Of a DNA stretch of 64,000 nt, positions 16,354 to 25,385 are shown in pieces. The position numbers and the translations under genes are program-made. Origin of the DNA: Bacillus piscicola (lineage in GTDB: Bacteria > Bacillota > Bacilli > Bacillales > Marinococcaceae); the NCBI RefSeq assembly GCF_022458745.1, contig NZ_JAJJJF010000003.1, positions 124,001-188,000 of the forward strand. Reading direction: 5' to 3'. The notes beneath the pieces are model-generated. The model made no database searches. It was given only the letters and a program-made list of their open reading frames with translations, and was not told the origin of the DNA. The stretch's first letter is position 1, and each line of letters begins with the position of its first letter.

Positions 16354-17724
16354 TTGAATTCAATGGCAGGGAGTCGAGAACAAGGGGACATTAATTATTC
16401 ACCAAATCGAGAGAAGTATTGGGATCGCAACTTAAGTGAAAAGGCCAAAGTACTGTTTGAAGAAGATAACAAATATTTTCTTCATCAGAATTTAAGTACA
16501 CCCGTACTGAACGTCTTAAGTAAATGTGATGGTGCCTATATTTATGACATGGATGGCAAGAAATATTTAGACATGCACGGAAATGGCATTCACAATGCTG
16601 GATTCAACAATGATTACATTATTGAAAAAGTAATGGAGTCTTTAAAAGAAAAGCAAACATTCACCCCTAGACGTTATACAAATGAGCGGGCTATTAATTT
16701 GGCAAAAAAGTTGGTTTCTATTACACCTAAGGGACTGGACCGGGTATTATTTGCACCAGGAGGTTCTGAAGCAATTGAAATGGCGATTATGCTGGCGAAA
16801 CAAGTAACAGGGAAATGGAAAACTATTTCTTTTTGGGACTCTTATCATGGTACTGGCTATCAAGCAGCAAGTGTAAGCGGGGAAGAATTATTTAAAGGTG
16901 GAAATGGGCCGATGGTTCCCGGTTCCCTGCACGTTGAATTCCCAAATTACAATCGTAATCCTTGGAAATTCACAGATCCTGAGGAGGTAGATAACGAAAT
17001 ACTTAGACAAATGAAAATCCTCTTTGAAAAAGAAGGTGATATCGCTTGCGTCATAGGAGAACCAGTAAGTGCAACACCTGTCGTTCCTAGCAAATACTTT
17101 TGGGAAAAAGTAAAGGAGCTCTGTGACGAACACGGGGCTTTATTGATCTTCGATGAAATTATTGAAGGCTTCGGCAGAACAGGTACCATGTTTGCATTCG
17201 AGCATTATGTGACACCGGATATCCTTGTGCTCGGTAAGTCACTGGGCGGCGGACTGTTCCCTTTTGCCGGTATTATCACAAAAGAGGAATATAATACCCT
17301 GTCGCACCGTTCTATTGGACATTACACCCATGAAAAAAATGGAATTTGCGCTGCTGCAGGCCTCGCTGAAATCGAGTATATTGAAGATCATAATTTAGTT
17401 GAAAACGCTCGCGTACTGGGAGATTATTTATTGGAACGGCTGCGTACTCTACAGGACAAATATTCAATCGTAGGTGGAGTAGCCGGCCTCGGATTTCACA
17501 TAGGGCTAGATATAATAAAAGATCAAAAAACGCAGGAGCGTGCTATCGAAGAAGCGGAATCTATTATGTATATGTGCATGGAAAATGGACTTGCCTTTAA
17601 ATTGATAGAAGGAAATGTCATCACCCTGCGCCCCTCTTTAGTTTTAACTCAAGATGAAGTAGAATACATTGTCGTCACTTTGGAGCAAGCCATTAAAAAA
17701 GTAGAAAGCGGAGAACGTTACTAA
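16354..17724 (+). CDS. class-III PLP enzyme, PbfA-like (aminotransferase-fold ammonia-lyase candidate)
   Basis: 456-residue class-III aminotransferase fold. LIFDEIIEGFGRTGTMFAF carries the PLP-binding Asp, and GKSLGGGLFPFAG carries the Schiff-base lysine. The N terminus (QGDINYSPNREKYW, FLHQNLSTPVLN, YLDMHGNGIHNAGF, TPRRYTNERA) matches my recollection of PbfA, the (R)-1-hydroxy-2-aminoethylphosphonate ammonia-lyase, more than GABA or ornithine aminotransferases. No phosphonate gene is in this window, so the role is uncertain. A GABA aminotransferase role for the nearby gabD would be the main alternative. The start is TTG 16354, seven bases after AGGGGG. Confidence 0.75.
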   Translation: MNSMAGSREQGDINYSPNREKYWDRNLSEKAKVLFEEDNKYFLHQNLSTPVLNVLSKCDGAYIYDMDGKKYLDMHGNGIHNAGFNNDYIIEKVMESLKEKQTFTPRRYTNERAINLAKKLVSITPKGLDRVLFAPGGSEAIEMAIMLAKQVTGKWKTISFWDSYHGTGYQAASVSGEELFKGGNGPMVPGSLHVEFPNYNRNPWKFTDPEEVDNEILRQMKILFEKEGDIACVIGEPVSATPVVPSKYFWEKVKELCDEHGALLIFDEIIEGFGRTGTMFAFEHYVTPDILVLGKSLGGGLFPFAGIITKEEYNTLSHRSIGHYTHEKNGICAAAGLAEIEYIEDHNLVENARVLGDYLLERLRTLQDKYSIVGGVAGLGFHIGLDIIKDQKTQERAIEEAESIMYMCMENGLAFKLIEGNVITLRPSLVLTQDEVEYIVVTLEQAIKKVESGERY

Positions 17725-17729
17725 AAAAC

Positions 17730-17768
17730 CAGGCAGGGAATCGATCCTTGATTCTCTGCCTGATAAAA
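17730..17768. terminator. bidirectional terminator
   Basis: CAGGCAGGGAATC (17730-17742) pairs with GATTCTCTGCCTG (17750-17762), one mismatch, with A runs on the plus-strand left and right sides, hence T runs in both directions. It lies between the converging PLP enzyme and FusB-like genes. Confidence 0.85.
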
Positions 17769-17802
17769 AAAATATGAATCCCAATGACCGTCTCTCTCTT
17801 TT

Positions 17803-18450
17803 TCATTGCACTCTGCGGATAAACGTCTCTAAAGCATGCACATCAGTAATGTTCTGGTTACAAACCTCACTGTCTACGCAAATATATTGACCGATCGAAC
17901 GGTAGTAATCTGGATTGCTGTCAGAAACGTCGTTTGTCTGAAAGGTGACCAAGGATACGGGGGCAAGTTCTTGGCAAAAACAACAATAATCGCGCTGGGC
18001 TCGCTTGGAGTAATGACCGCTAACACCGACGAGCTCATCGCCAAAAGCATAAACAATGTATTTTTTTTGCTTTCCAGGGTCATTCCAACCTAAATACGAA
18101 CGCCGTTCTAGTTCGGACAATGAAAATTCAGGAATGCGCAATCTCCTCTCATGAGAAAACAATTCCTTGAGACGTTCCCTTGTCACAGGCGGGAAGGATT
18201 TGATGTAAGAATAAACAGAACCAATAAATGCTTCTATCTCAATACTTGTCTTTACGTCACTTACCGCCTGAATGATAGACTTCTCTTTCCGTGTCAGTGG
18301 TGGAAAAGCTTGTAATATTCGGTCTGCGGATTTCCCTTTTACAGCTTGGACGACATTAGAGTCCTGAATATCTTGAAAACAATGCTGAATGTTGCGTCCC
18401 TCTTTTTTGATAACGTTGAGCTGATGGTTGCGGATGAACGGTCTTGTCAC
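17803..18450 (-). CDS. FusB/FusC-family EF-G-binding protein
   Basis: 215-residue protein matching the FusB/FusC family: an N-terminal helical bundle (TRPFIRNHQLNVIKKEGRNI at start) and a C-terminal treble-clef zinc domain with CCFC near residue 150 and ICVDSEVCNQNI near the end. Plasmid-borne and chromosomal FusB/FusC proteins bind elongation factor G and free it from fusidic-acid-stalled ribosomes; many Bacillales carry chromosomal relatives whose normal role is not resistance as such. GTG at 18448-18450 has AAGGAGGAG upstream and gives the family N terminus, so the longer in-frame start is rejected. Confidence 0.85.
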   Translation of the reverse strand: MTRPFIRNHQLNVIKKEGRNIQHCFQDIQDSNVVQAVKGKSADRILQAFPPLTRKEKSIIQAVSDVKTSIEIEAFIGSVYSYIKSFPPVTRERLKELFSHERRLRIPEFSLSELERRSYLGWNDPGKQKKYIVYAFGDELVGVSGHYSKRAQRDYCCFCQELAPVSLVTFQTNDVSDSNPDYYRSIGQYICVDSEVCNQNITDVHALETFIRRVQ

Positions 18451-18623
18451 CTGCACTCCTCCTTCGTTATACATTCTCCTTAAATCATAACACCTTATTA
18501 CCTTCAAAAATATGAAAATAACATATGCATGGAATATCTACTGTATTCTTAATCCTTTCGTACCTGTTTTATGCCAAAACAACGGTTATGAGTGATAACA
18601 ACTTCGCACTTGACAAACTTCCG

Positions 18624-18652
18624 TTGACTACTCACACTAAAAATGGTAAAAT
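18624..18652 (+). promoter_or_regulatory. sigma-A promoter of the desaturase gene
   Basis: TTGACT (18624-18629), 17-base spacer, TAAAAT (18647-18652), with a second TTGACA at 18610-18615 just upstream. The start codon is 44 bases after the -10. Confidence 0.7.
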
Positions 18653-18695
18653 TAATTTTTAAAAAGGTTTTTTAGTTAAAGAAGGGAGCGCATCT

Positions 18696-19802
18696 GTGAG
18701 AGAACTTGATAAGTTTGTAGTATATACGGCGCGTTTAAAAAAAGAATTACCGAAAGAAGCATTCAAACCAGCTCCAGGTCGTTTGTTCGGAGGTCTGGCG
18801 TATGTCTGTGTCGTAATCACGTGCTTCTTAACGATCGGGCTATTTAATTTTCATCCTTTGCTAAACTTTGTTTTCTCGATTATTATTGGCGCAAGTTTTG
18901 CAGCGCTTGGTTTTCTCGGTCATGAAATTCTTCATGGTACCGTTATCCGCAGAGCTTGGCTCCGAGATTTACTTGGCGCGATTGCTTTTTGGCCGTTGAG
19001 CACAGGGCCGAAACTTTGGAGGAAATGGCACAATCTAACACACCATGTCCATACGCAGCACCAAGATAACGATCCGGACGCCTGGCCGACGCTTGAAAAA
19101 ATTTCTAAAATGAAATTTATCCGCTGGGTTTACCGTCTTCCTTTGCCTGTTCGTTCATTATTTTCCTTTGCCTCTTTAACGATTCAGTTTACTGCTCATT
19201 CATTGAAAATGTTTCTTGTTTATATAAAAGAATTCAATCCAAAAAAACAGCCAAGTGTGTGGGCACAGGCCGTTTTGCCGTGGATGAGTTGGTTTGGCCT
19301 GCTATATGTAATGGGTTTTGAGAAATGGCTTTTTGCTTTTTTATTGCCGCTTCTTATTGCAAACTTTATTGTGATGGCTTATATATCCACGAATCATCGT
19401 TTGAATCCCTTAGTACCAATTAATGATCCGCTAGCCAATAGTCTTACCGTTACGGTTCCAAAATGGGTAGATGTTCTTCATTTTAACTTTTCCTATCATA
19501 CCGAGCATCATTTGTTTCCAGGGATGAGTTCAAAGTATTACCCACTTGTGAAAGAGCATATTAAGAGAATATGGCCAAACAGGTATCATGAAATGCCGTT
19601 GAGCCGCGCCCTGAAGGCGCTTTGGTTGACACCGAGGACCTATTTCGAATCCGCTCATTTTGTTGATCCCCATAGCAACAAATCGTACGGATCATTAGGT
19701 AATGGCTTAGATCCAAAAAACATTAAACCACTATGGGGCGATAAGAACGACACATACGATACGAATACGATACGAAAGACCCCTCCTGACAGACTTTTTT
19801 AA
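18696..19802 (+). CDS. membrane fatty acid desaturase
   Basis: 368-residue di-iron acyl desaturase. The three histidine boxes are HEILH (~residues 86-90), HNLTHH (~110-115) and HTEHH (~267-271), separated by pairs of membrane segments. These enzymes introduce double bonds into membrane acyl chains and adjust fluidity, for example in the cold. The start is GTG 18696 behind GAAGGGAG. It is a single-gene unit with its own promoter and a terminator shared with gabD. Position specificity cannot be read from sequence. Confidence 0.93.
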   Translation: MRELDKFVVYTARLKKELPKEAFKPAPGRLFGGLAYVCVVITCFLTIGLFNFHPLLNFVFSIIIGASFAALGFLGHEILHGTVIRRAWLRDLLGAIAFWPLSTGPKLWRKWHNLTHHVHTQHQDNDPDAWPTLEKISKMKFIRWVYRLPLPVRSLFSFASLTIQFTAHSLKMFLVYIKEFNPKKQPSVWAQAVLPWMSWFGLLYVMGFEKWLFAFLLPLLIANFIVMAYISTNHRLNPLVPINDPLANSLTVTVPKWVDVLHFNFSYHTEHHLFPGMSSKYYPLVKEHIKRIWPNRYHEMPLSRALKALWLTPRTYFESAHFVDPHSNKSYGSLGNGLDPKNIKPLWGDKNDTYDTNTIRKTPPDRLF

Positions 19803-19806
19803 TAAA

Positions 19807-19849
19807 GAGCCCCTGCTTCTTGATTTCTCAAGGCAGGAGCTCCTTTTTT
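19807..19849. terminator. terminator between desaturase and gabD
   Basis: GAGC-CCCTGC-CTTGA pairs with TCAAG-GCAGG-GCTC with small bulges, followed by CTTTTTTA on the plus strand. It lies between convergent genes. Confidence 0.8.
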
Positions 19850-21269
19850 ATATTCGTATAGATGTATATTTAATCTCGAGAAATTCTTCCAGCCCGTAGT
19901 AGCCGCCTTCTCGCCCCAGACCGCTTTCTTTAAAGCCTCCAAACGGAGCTTGTGGCGTTGATGGGAGTCCGTCATTAATCCCAACGATTCCATATTCCAG
20001 CGCATCATTAATACGGATTGCTCTCCCCAAGTCTTTTGTGAAAACATACGCGGCAAGACCGAAGTCTGAGTCATTCGCCTGTTCAATCGCTTCTTCTTCT
20101 GTTTGAAAAGTAGCTATCGGCGCGACCGGGCCAAACGTTTCTTCTCTCATACAGAGCATGTCCGGGGTCGCTCCTGCAATGACAGTCGGCGTGTAAAAGG
20201 TCGTCTTCCCTTCCACTCGCTTTCCGCCACTTAACACAGACGCTCCTTTTGCCTTGGCATCTTCCACTTGTTTCTCTACTTTTTCCAACGCTTTATCATC
20301 AATAAGAGGTCCGACCGTAACATCTTCTGAAAAGCCGTCTCCCACTTTTAATTCCCCAACTGCGGCGGCATATTTTTCCGCAAACTCCTCTGCAATTCCC
20401 TCTTGAACGTAGAAGCGGTTTGAACAGACACACGTTTGCCCAGCGTTACGGAATTTAGAATGTACCGCGGCTTCTACAGAAAGGTCAATGTCAGCATCAT
20501 CCATCACAATAAACGGCGCGTGACCCCCAAGTTCAAGTGCCACTTTTTTCATGGTTTGGGCAGAGCCCTCCATTAAATACTTACCTACTGGAGTTGACCC
20601 CGTAAAGGTCAGTTTGCGAACCCGTTTGTCATCCAGCCATACTTGTCCAATGGCTTTTGGATCCCCAACTACGATATTAATCACTCCTGCCGGGATACCA
20701 GCCTGATCAGCAAGTTCCACCAAATACAAGGCAGTCAGCGGCGTCTGTTCTGCCGGTTTAACAACAGTTGTACATCCTGCCGCAAGTGCCGGTCCTACCT
20801 TTCGTGTAATCATTGCCGCCGGGAAATTCCACGGAGTGATCGCTGCTACAACGCCAATCGGCTGCTTCTGAACGATGATTCGTTTATCTGGATGCGATGC
20901 TGGAATCGTATCTCCGTACACACGCTTCGCTTCCTCTGCATACCATTGAATAAACCCATTCGCGTATCCAACTTCACCTAGCGCTTCTTTATAAGGCTTT
21001 CCCTGTTCTTTTGTCATTACAGAAGCAATCTCTTCCTGATTGTCGCGGATTAATTCGTACCAGCGATACAGGAGGGAAGATCGTTCTTCTGCGGTCTTTT
21101 TCGACCAGCTTTTAAACGCTTCTGCCGCTGCCTCGACTGCAATCGAAGCCTCTCTACTTCCCGCAAACGGCACTTCTTCCACCACTTCACCGGTGGATGG
21201 ATTTGTCACCGCCATTTTCTCCAGCGTCTCACCCGTCCATTCTCCGTTGACATACAGTAAATTCTTCAT
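19848..21269 (-). CDS. gabD: succinate-semialdehyde dehydrogenase (aldehyde dehydrogenase family)
   Basis: 473-residue NAD(P)-dependent aldehyde dehydrogenase. Visible are PWNFPAAMITRKVGPALAAG, the catalytic ELGGHAP glutamate region, and the nucleophilic Cys in FRNAGQTCVCSNRF. The whole-sequence character (GTTVVKPAE-type, GREGGYYGLEEFLEIKY C terminus) fits GabD-type succinate-semialdehyde dehydrogenases. ATG 21267-21269 has AGAGAGG nine bases upstream, better spaced than the ATG three codons earlier. It diverges from a sigma-54 activator gene, and with the downstream ureohydrolase it suggests oxidation of semialdehyde derived from a guanidino acid. Confidence 0.85.
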   Translation of the reverse strand: MKNLLYVNGEWTGETLEKMAVTNPSTGEVVEEVPFAGSREASIAVEAAAEAFKSWSKKTAEERSSLLYRWYELIRDNQEEIASVMTKEQGKPYKEALGEVGYANGFIQWYAEEAKRVYGDTIPASHPDKRIIVQKQPIGVVAAITPWNFPAAMITRKVGPALAAGCTTVVKPAEQTPLTALYLVELADQAGIPAGVINIVVGDPKAIGQVWLDDKRVRKLTFTGSTPVGKYLMEGSAQTMKKVALELGGHAPFIVMDDADIDLSVEAAVHSKFRNAGQTCVCSNRFYVQEGIAEEFAEKYAAAVGELKVGDGFSEDVTVGPLIDDKALEKVEKQVEDAKAKGASVLSGGKRVEGKTTFYTPTVIAGATPDMLCMREETFGPVAPIATFQTEEEAIEQANDSDFGLAAYVFTKDLGRAIRINDALEYGIVGINDGLPSTPQAPFGGFKESGLGREGGYYGLEEFLEIKYTSIRI

Positions 21270-21339
21270 CCCTACCATCCTCTCTCTATATCGGAACGCA
21301 TTCTTGTACTACGGAATATCTTTCATTTTACCATTGTAC

Positions 21340-21413
21340 TTTTGAAATGGCACCTTTTCAAAACTGGATTCTTTATTCATTTTTAAATAATATTTTATTC
21401 AAAACAGAATAAA
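21340..21413. promoter_or_regulatory. two palindromes between gabD and its divergent activator gene
   Basis: TTTTGAAA (21340-21347) and TTTCAAAA (21356-21363) form an inverted repeat with an 8-base spacer; TTTATTC (21394-21400) and GAATAAA (21407-21413) form a second with a 6-base spacer. They are candidate binding sites for the neighbouring enhancer-binding protein or another regulator of the divergent pair. Confidence 0.45.
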
Positions 21414-21497
21414 TGATAAAGTATAGTGGTACCTTGTTATTAAGGCCTTACCCATTTCATTTATTCACTTTTGAATTTCGATCAAGGAGAGCATACC

Positions 21498-22865
21498 ATG
21501 AGCATCTATACACGTGATGAAAGCGAGAGAATTTTGGAATCTTTACAAGATGACCTACTTGTTTCTGATAGGAACGGCATCATTACCAGAGTGACAGATG
21601 CCATGAAAAAAACGTATGGCGTGGAAAGAAGTGAGCTTGTCGGAAAATCAGTCTACGATCTGCAAAAAGCGGGTGTTTTCACTCCTATTGTTACCCCTGA
21701 AGTTATTAAAAACAAAAAAAGAGTTACCCTGATACAAACAACAAAAAAAAATAAAAAACTACTCGTTACTGGTATTCCAATCTTTGATGATGAAGGGGAG
21801 CTTTGGCGGATCGCTACCTATTCCCATGACGTCACAGAACTTGTTAACCTGAGAGATTATATAACCGAAATGGAAGGTGAGATGGAGAAAGTACTCCATG
21901 AGCTGAATCATTTACGCAGCCACTATTTACAAAAGCACGGTTTTATTGCTCGTTCTACGGAGATGAAGCGGTGCCTGGATACGGCCAGGCAAGTTGCGGA
22001 TGTAGACGTCAATGTCCTACTGCTCGGTGAATCAGGCGTAGGCAAAACTCAGATTGCCAAGATGATTCACCAAGAAAGCCCTCGTGCCAAAGGCCCTTTT
22101 ATTGAAGTAAATTGTGGCGCTATCCCAGAGACATTATTTGAAGCAGAATTTTTTGGTTATACAGGCGGGGCTTTTACTGGTGCAAACAAAGGCGGAAAAG
22201 TCGGACTTGCCGAGCTTGCAGCAGGCGGCACTCTCTTTTTAGATGAAGTTGGCGAATTATCGTTAAATAATCAAGTCAAAGTCTTGAAATTCATTCAAGA
22301 AAAAGAATTTTTGCCAGTTGGGGGGAGAAAATCGAAAAAAGTGGACTTCCGTTTAATTACGGCAACCAATCAGCCACTAGCCCAGTTAGTAGAAGAGAAA
22401 AAGTTTCGTGAAGATCTATTTTTCCGTTTAAATGTCGTTCCTATCATCATACCGCCTCTTCGTGAACGTACGATGGATATTCTTCCACTGATTGAGTACT
22501 TTGTAAAAGAGTTTTCCTTAAAGTACAACCGAGACATTCAAATGGACCAATCAGCCCTAAAGTTTCTGAATGAACAAGAATGGCGCGGAAATGTCCGCGA
22601 ACTAATGAACACTGTGGAAAGGATTATCGTGACAACCTCTTCCCGCCTCATAAAAAGAGAAGACATCTGGATGCCGGCTAATACGTCCCAACTATCAGCC
22701 CATCAGTCTTTTAAGCACTCACTCCCTGACGCCCTTGCAAGCGTAGAGGAAGCAATGCTAAGAGAGGCAGCATCCATATGCCGTACAACGACAAAAATGG
22801 CAGAATGGCTTGGTATCAGCCAACCGTCCGTCGTCCGCAAACTAAAGAAGTATAAAATTAAATAA
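21498..22865 (+). CDS. sigma-54-dependent enhancer-binding activator (PAS-AAA+-HTH)
   Basis: 455-residue activator. An N-terminal PAS sensor spans ~5-110 (DDLLVSDRNGIITRVT, GIPIFDDEGELWRIATYSHDVTE), a short coiled linker follows, and the AAA+ domain spans ~150-385 with Walker A GESGVGKT (177-184), the sigma-54 contact loop GAFTGA (224-229) and LFLDE (246-250). A Fis-type HTH sits at ~415-455 (KMAEWLGISQPSVVRKL). It is similar in layout to RocR. ATG 21498 follows AAGGAGA. Two perfect -24/-12 promoters downstream (22867, 24348) are its obvious targets. Confidence 0.93.
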   Translation: MSIYTRDESERILESLQDDLLVSDRNGIITRVTDAMKKTYGVERSELVGKSVYDLQKAGVFTPIVTPEVIKNKKRVTLIQTTKKNKKLLVTGIPIFDDEGELWRIATYSHDVTELVNLRDYITEMEGEMEKVLHELNHLRSHYLQKHGFIARSTEMKRCLDTARQVADVDVNVLLLGESGVGKTQIAKMIHQESPRAKGPFIEVNCGAIPETLFEAEFFGYTGGAFTGANKGGKVGLAELAAGGTLFLDEVGELSLNNQVKVLKFIQEKEFLPVGGRKSKKVDFRLITATNQPLAQLVEEKKFREDLFFRLNVVPIIIPPLRERTMDILPLIEYFVKEFSLKYNRDIQMDQSALKFLNEQEWRGNVRELMNTVERIIVTTSSRLIKREDIWMPANTSQLSAHQSFKHSLPDALASVEEAMLREAASICRTTTKMAEWLGISQPSVVRKLKKYKIK

Positions 22866-22866
22866 T

Positions 22867-22883
22867 TTGGCACGTTACTTGCA
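22867..22883 (+). promoter_or_regulatory. sigma-54 (-24/-12) promoter of the YjiH-like gene
   Basis: TTGGCACGTTACTTGCA has the invariant GG (22869-22870) and GC (22881-22882) spaced by ten bases, matching the TGGCAC-N5-TTGC consensus. Expected transcription start near 22894, about 27 bases before the GTG start codon. Confidence 0.93.
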
Positions 22884-22920
22884 ATAATATAAAGGTAAAC
22901 ATTGCAAAGGGTGATTTCAC

Positions 22921-24327
22921 GTGAGTACACACCAAGAAAGTGGAGGAAAAGGAGCTGCTGCAAAGCAAAAGCCTGCATTCTGGACAACTCCCAACATCAC
23001 GAAGTCTCTTGTCGTATCGGTTGTGAGTATGTTCTTATTCTTAGTTCCTGTTCCCTACCAAGGACAATGGACAATCGGTATCGGGATTGTCGCTGAATTC
23101 CTGCAGGCCGCTTTTGAGAATTATTTGCCGCAATTTATGACTGGAATTCTAATTTTGTCAGTCATTGGAACGATTGTAATGAAAATCGCCGCTAAAAGCG
23201 GGGCGGCTTGGACAAAGAGACCATCATTTATTACTGAACTTCTTGATGTTAACTGGTTTTGGGGGTTGCTTCGTATTTTAGGAGCGGCATTTGCGATCAT
23301 GACACTGTACGAGCTGGGCCCAGAATTCATTTGGTCCCCCGCTACAGGTGGAACCGTTCTATTTGATCTCGTTCCTGTGTTAACAACATGGTTTTTGATT
23401 GCTGGCTTCTTGATGCCATTACTACTTGATTTTGGTTTAATGGAATTTATCGGGACAACAGTAAGAGGACTGATGCGACCACTCTTCAAACTTCCAGGCC
23501 GTTCTTCCATTGACGCGCTAGCATCTTGGATGGGTAGCGGAACAGTTGGCGTATTAATTACTGCCCAACAGTATGAAAGCGGTTATTATACGAAGCGTGA
23601 AGCTTCGGTTATCGCTACTAATTTTTCCGTTGCATCTATTGCTTTCAGCCTTTTAGTTATTAACTTTATCGGCATGGGACATATGTTCATACAGTTTTAC
23701 CTAACTGTTATTGTTGCCGGCTTTGTAGCTGCTATTGTCTGTCCACGTATCCCGCCTCTTTCACGAAAAGAAGAGACGTACCATGAACCAGTTGGGAAAC
23801 AAATTTCCGAGGAAGCGCCAACTGGAAAGTCTCGTCTACGCTGGGCTTCTGAATTAGCAGTTGAGAAAGCATCACACGTAAAAAGCGCTTGGCCGGTTGT
23901 GATCAACGGGACAAAAAACGTAATAGATATCTGGTTTGGGTTAATACCACTCGTAATGGGGCTTGGCACCATAGCACTCATTACGGCAGAATTTACCCCT
24001 ATATTTGAAATCATTTCCTATCCGTTAGTTCCTTTACTGGAGTTGGCCCAAATCCCCGAAGCGGTTGAGGCAGCACCAGCCATGCTTGTTGGCTTTGCTG
24101 ATATGTTTCTGCCGGCTGTTCTCGGAAGCGGTATTGAAAGCGAATTAACGCGTTTTATTATTGCTGTTTTATCCATGACACAGCTCATATATATGTCCGA
24201 AGTTGGTATTTTACTGTTACGTTCTCGGATTCCGCTAAGTTTTTTAGACATTGTTATTATTTTCCTTGAGCGTACAATCGTAACGTTGCCAATCATTATT
24301 TTGATGGCACATCTTTTCTTTTTTTAA
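22921..24327 (+). CDS. YjiH-family transporter (nucleoside-recognition/gate domain)
   Basis: 468-residue membrane protein with around eleven hydrophobic segments and two gate-like repeats (DFGLMEFIGTTVRGLMRPLFKLPGRSSIDALASWMGSGTVGV near residues 175-210; GFADMFLPAVLGSGIESELTRF near 395-415). This belongs to the YjiH/nucleoside-recognition group, related to NupC-type concentrative transporters; substrates are largely untested. It starts at GTG 22921 (the preceding bases include AAAGGGTGA). Expression from a sigma-54 promoter and the following ureohydrolase gene suggest it imports a guanidino or amino compound used as a nitrogen source. Confidence 0.8.
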   Translation: MSTHQESGGKGAAAKQKPAFWTTPNITKSLVVSVVSMFLFLVPVPYQGQWTIGIGIVAEFLQAAFENYLPQFMTGILILSVIGTIVMKIAAKSGAAWTKRPSFITELLDVNWFWGLLRILGAAFAIMTLYELGPEFIWSPATGGTVLFDLVPVLTTWFLIAGFLMPLLLDFGLMEFIGTTVRGLMRPLFKLPGRSSIDALASWMGSGTVGVLITAQQYESGYYTKREASVIATNFSVASIAFSLLVINFIGMGHMFIQFYLTVIVAGFVAAIVCPRIPPLSRKEETYHEPVGKQISEEAPTGKSRLRWASELAVEKASHVKSAWPVVINGTKNVIDIWFGLIPLVMGLGTIALITAEFTPIFEIISYPLVPLLELAQIPEAVEAAPAMLVGFADMFLPAVLGSGIESELTRFIIAVLSMTQLIYMSEVGILLLRSRIPLSFLDIVIIFLERTIVTLPIIILMAHLFFF

Positions 24328-24347
24328 AATGAAAAACGGCAACAATT

Positions 24348-24364
24348 TTGGCACAATAATTGCA
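24348..24364 (+). promoter_or_regulatory. sigma-54 (-24/-12) promoter of the ureohydrolase gene
   Basis: TTGGCACAATAATTGCA has GG (24350-24351) and GC (24362-24363) spaced by ten bases, a full match to the sigma-54 consensus. It gives the ureohydrolase its own nitrogen-type promoter in addition to any read-through from the transporter gene. Confidence 0.93.
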
Positions 24365-24413
24365 TTAATTTATAGATGTAGTTACACATCATCTTGCAAG
24401 GAGGACATCATCA

Positions 24414-25370
24414 ATGAAATATAAACCAAAAGATTCTTCCCTTAGCCCCCGTTATACCGGTGTGCGCACATTTATGAGATTAGAACAAATTAAAACAACC
24501 GATGACGTTGATTTCGTTGTCGTCGGCAACCCTTATGACACTGCGGTATCCAACCGGATTGGCGCCCGCGGAGGCCCGCAGCATATCCGCAATTTTTCTA
24601 TTTTGCTGCGTCCCTATAATCCTGTACAAGAAATTAATATCTTTGACTATTGCTCCGGAGTGGATTACGGAGATTTTGAGATCGTGCCGCAGAACATTCA
24701 CCGCTCTTATGATATTGTTGGTGAGGAATTAGGGAAGATTTTAGAAAAAGATATCACCCCGGTTATCTTAGGCGGTGATCATTCTACCTCCTTAGGACAT
24801 TTGCGGGCATTTGCAAAAAAATTCGGTCCTGTAGCTCTTGTTCACTTTGACTCTCACAGTGACACGTGGGACAATTATTTTGGAGAAAAATACATGCATG
24901 GAACCCCGTTCCGTCGAGCGGTGGAGGAAGGTTTGATCGACACCGACCATTCGATCCAAGTCGGTCTCCGTGGTCCATTGTATGGTCCAGAGGATATGTC
25001 CGATCCCGAAGAGCTTGGTTTTAAAACAATCCCTATGCATGAAGTGAAGAAATTAGGATACGAGGAAGTTCTTCGCCAGATTCACGAGCGCGCTGGTGAT
25101 AAACCTGTTTTCGTGTCGTATGACATTGATTTTGTTGATCCAGCCTTCGCACCGGGTACAGGTACACCCGAAATTGGCGGACCTGACAGTCACGAAGCAC
25201 TTGAATATGTACGCGGTCTCCATGGTCTCGACATTAAAGGCTTTGACCTTGTTGAAGTACTTCCGGAGTATGACCATGGCGAGATCACAGCTGCACTTGC
25301 CTCCGCTGTTGCTTTTGAAATGATCACACTTATTGCAATGAAAAAGAAAGAGCAACAAGAATTAAAATAA
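24414..25370 (+). CDS. ureohydrolase of the agmatinase/guanidinobutyrase family
   Basis: 318-residue arginase-fold hydrolase releasing urea from a guanidino compound. The binuclear metal ligands are present: GGDHS (His123), HFDSHSD (Asp146, His148, Asp150) and SYDIDFVD (Asp237, Asp239). MHGTPFRRA at 161-169 is the agmatinase-type segment. Agmatine, 4-guanidinobutyrate and 3-guanidinopropionate are all possible. The nearby succinate-semialdehyde dehydrogenase favours 4-guanidinobutyrate (GABA plus urea), as inference. RBS AAGGAGG; own sigma-54 promoter; terminator directly after. Confidence 0.88.
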   Translation: MKYKPKDSSLSPRYTGVRTFMRLEQIKTTDDVDFVVVGNPYDTAVSNRIGARGGPQHIRNFSILLRPYNPVQEINIFDYCSGVDYGDFEIVPQNIHRSYDIVGEELGKILEKDITPVILGGDHSTSLGHLRAFAKKFGPVALVHFDSHSDTWDNYFGEKYMHGTPFRRAVEEGLIDTDHSIQVGLRGPLYGPEDMSDPEELGFKTIPMHEVKKLGYEEVLRQIHERAGDKPVFVSYDIDFVDPAFAPGTGTPEIGGPDSHEALEYVRGLHGLDIKGFDLVEVLPEYDHGEITAALASAVAFEMITLIAMKKKEQQELK

Positions 25371-25385
25371 AGATGTTCACATCTC

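Noticed and set aside
24414-25370. Naming the ureohydrolase agmatinase (speB) outright
   Set aside because: Metal ligands are common to the whole family; context points equally or more to a guanidinobutyrase, so no symbol is given.
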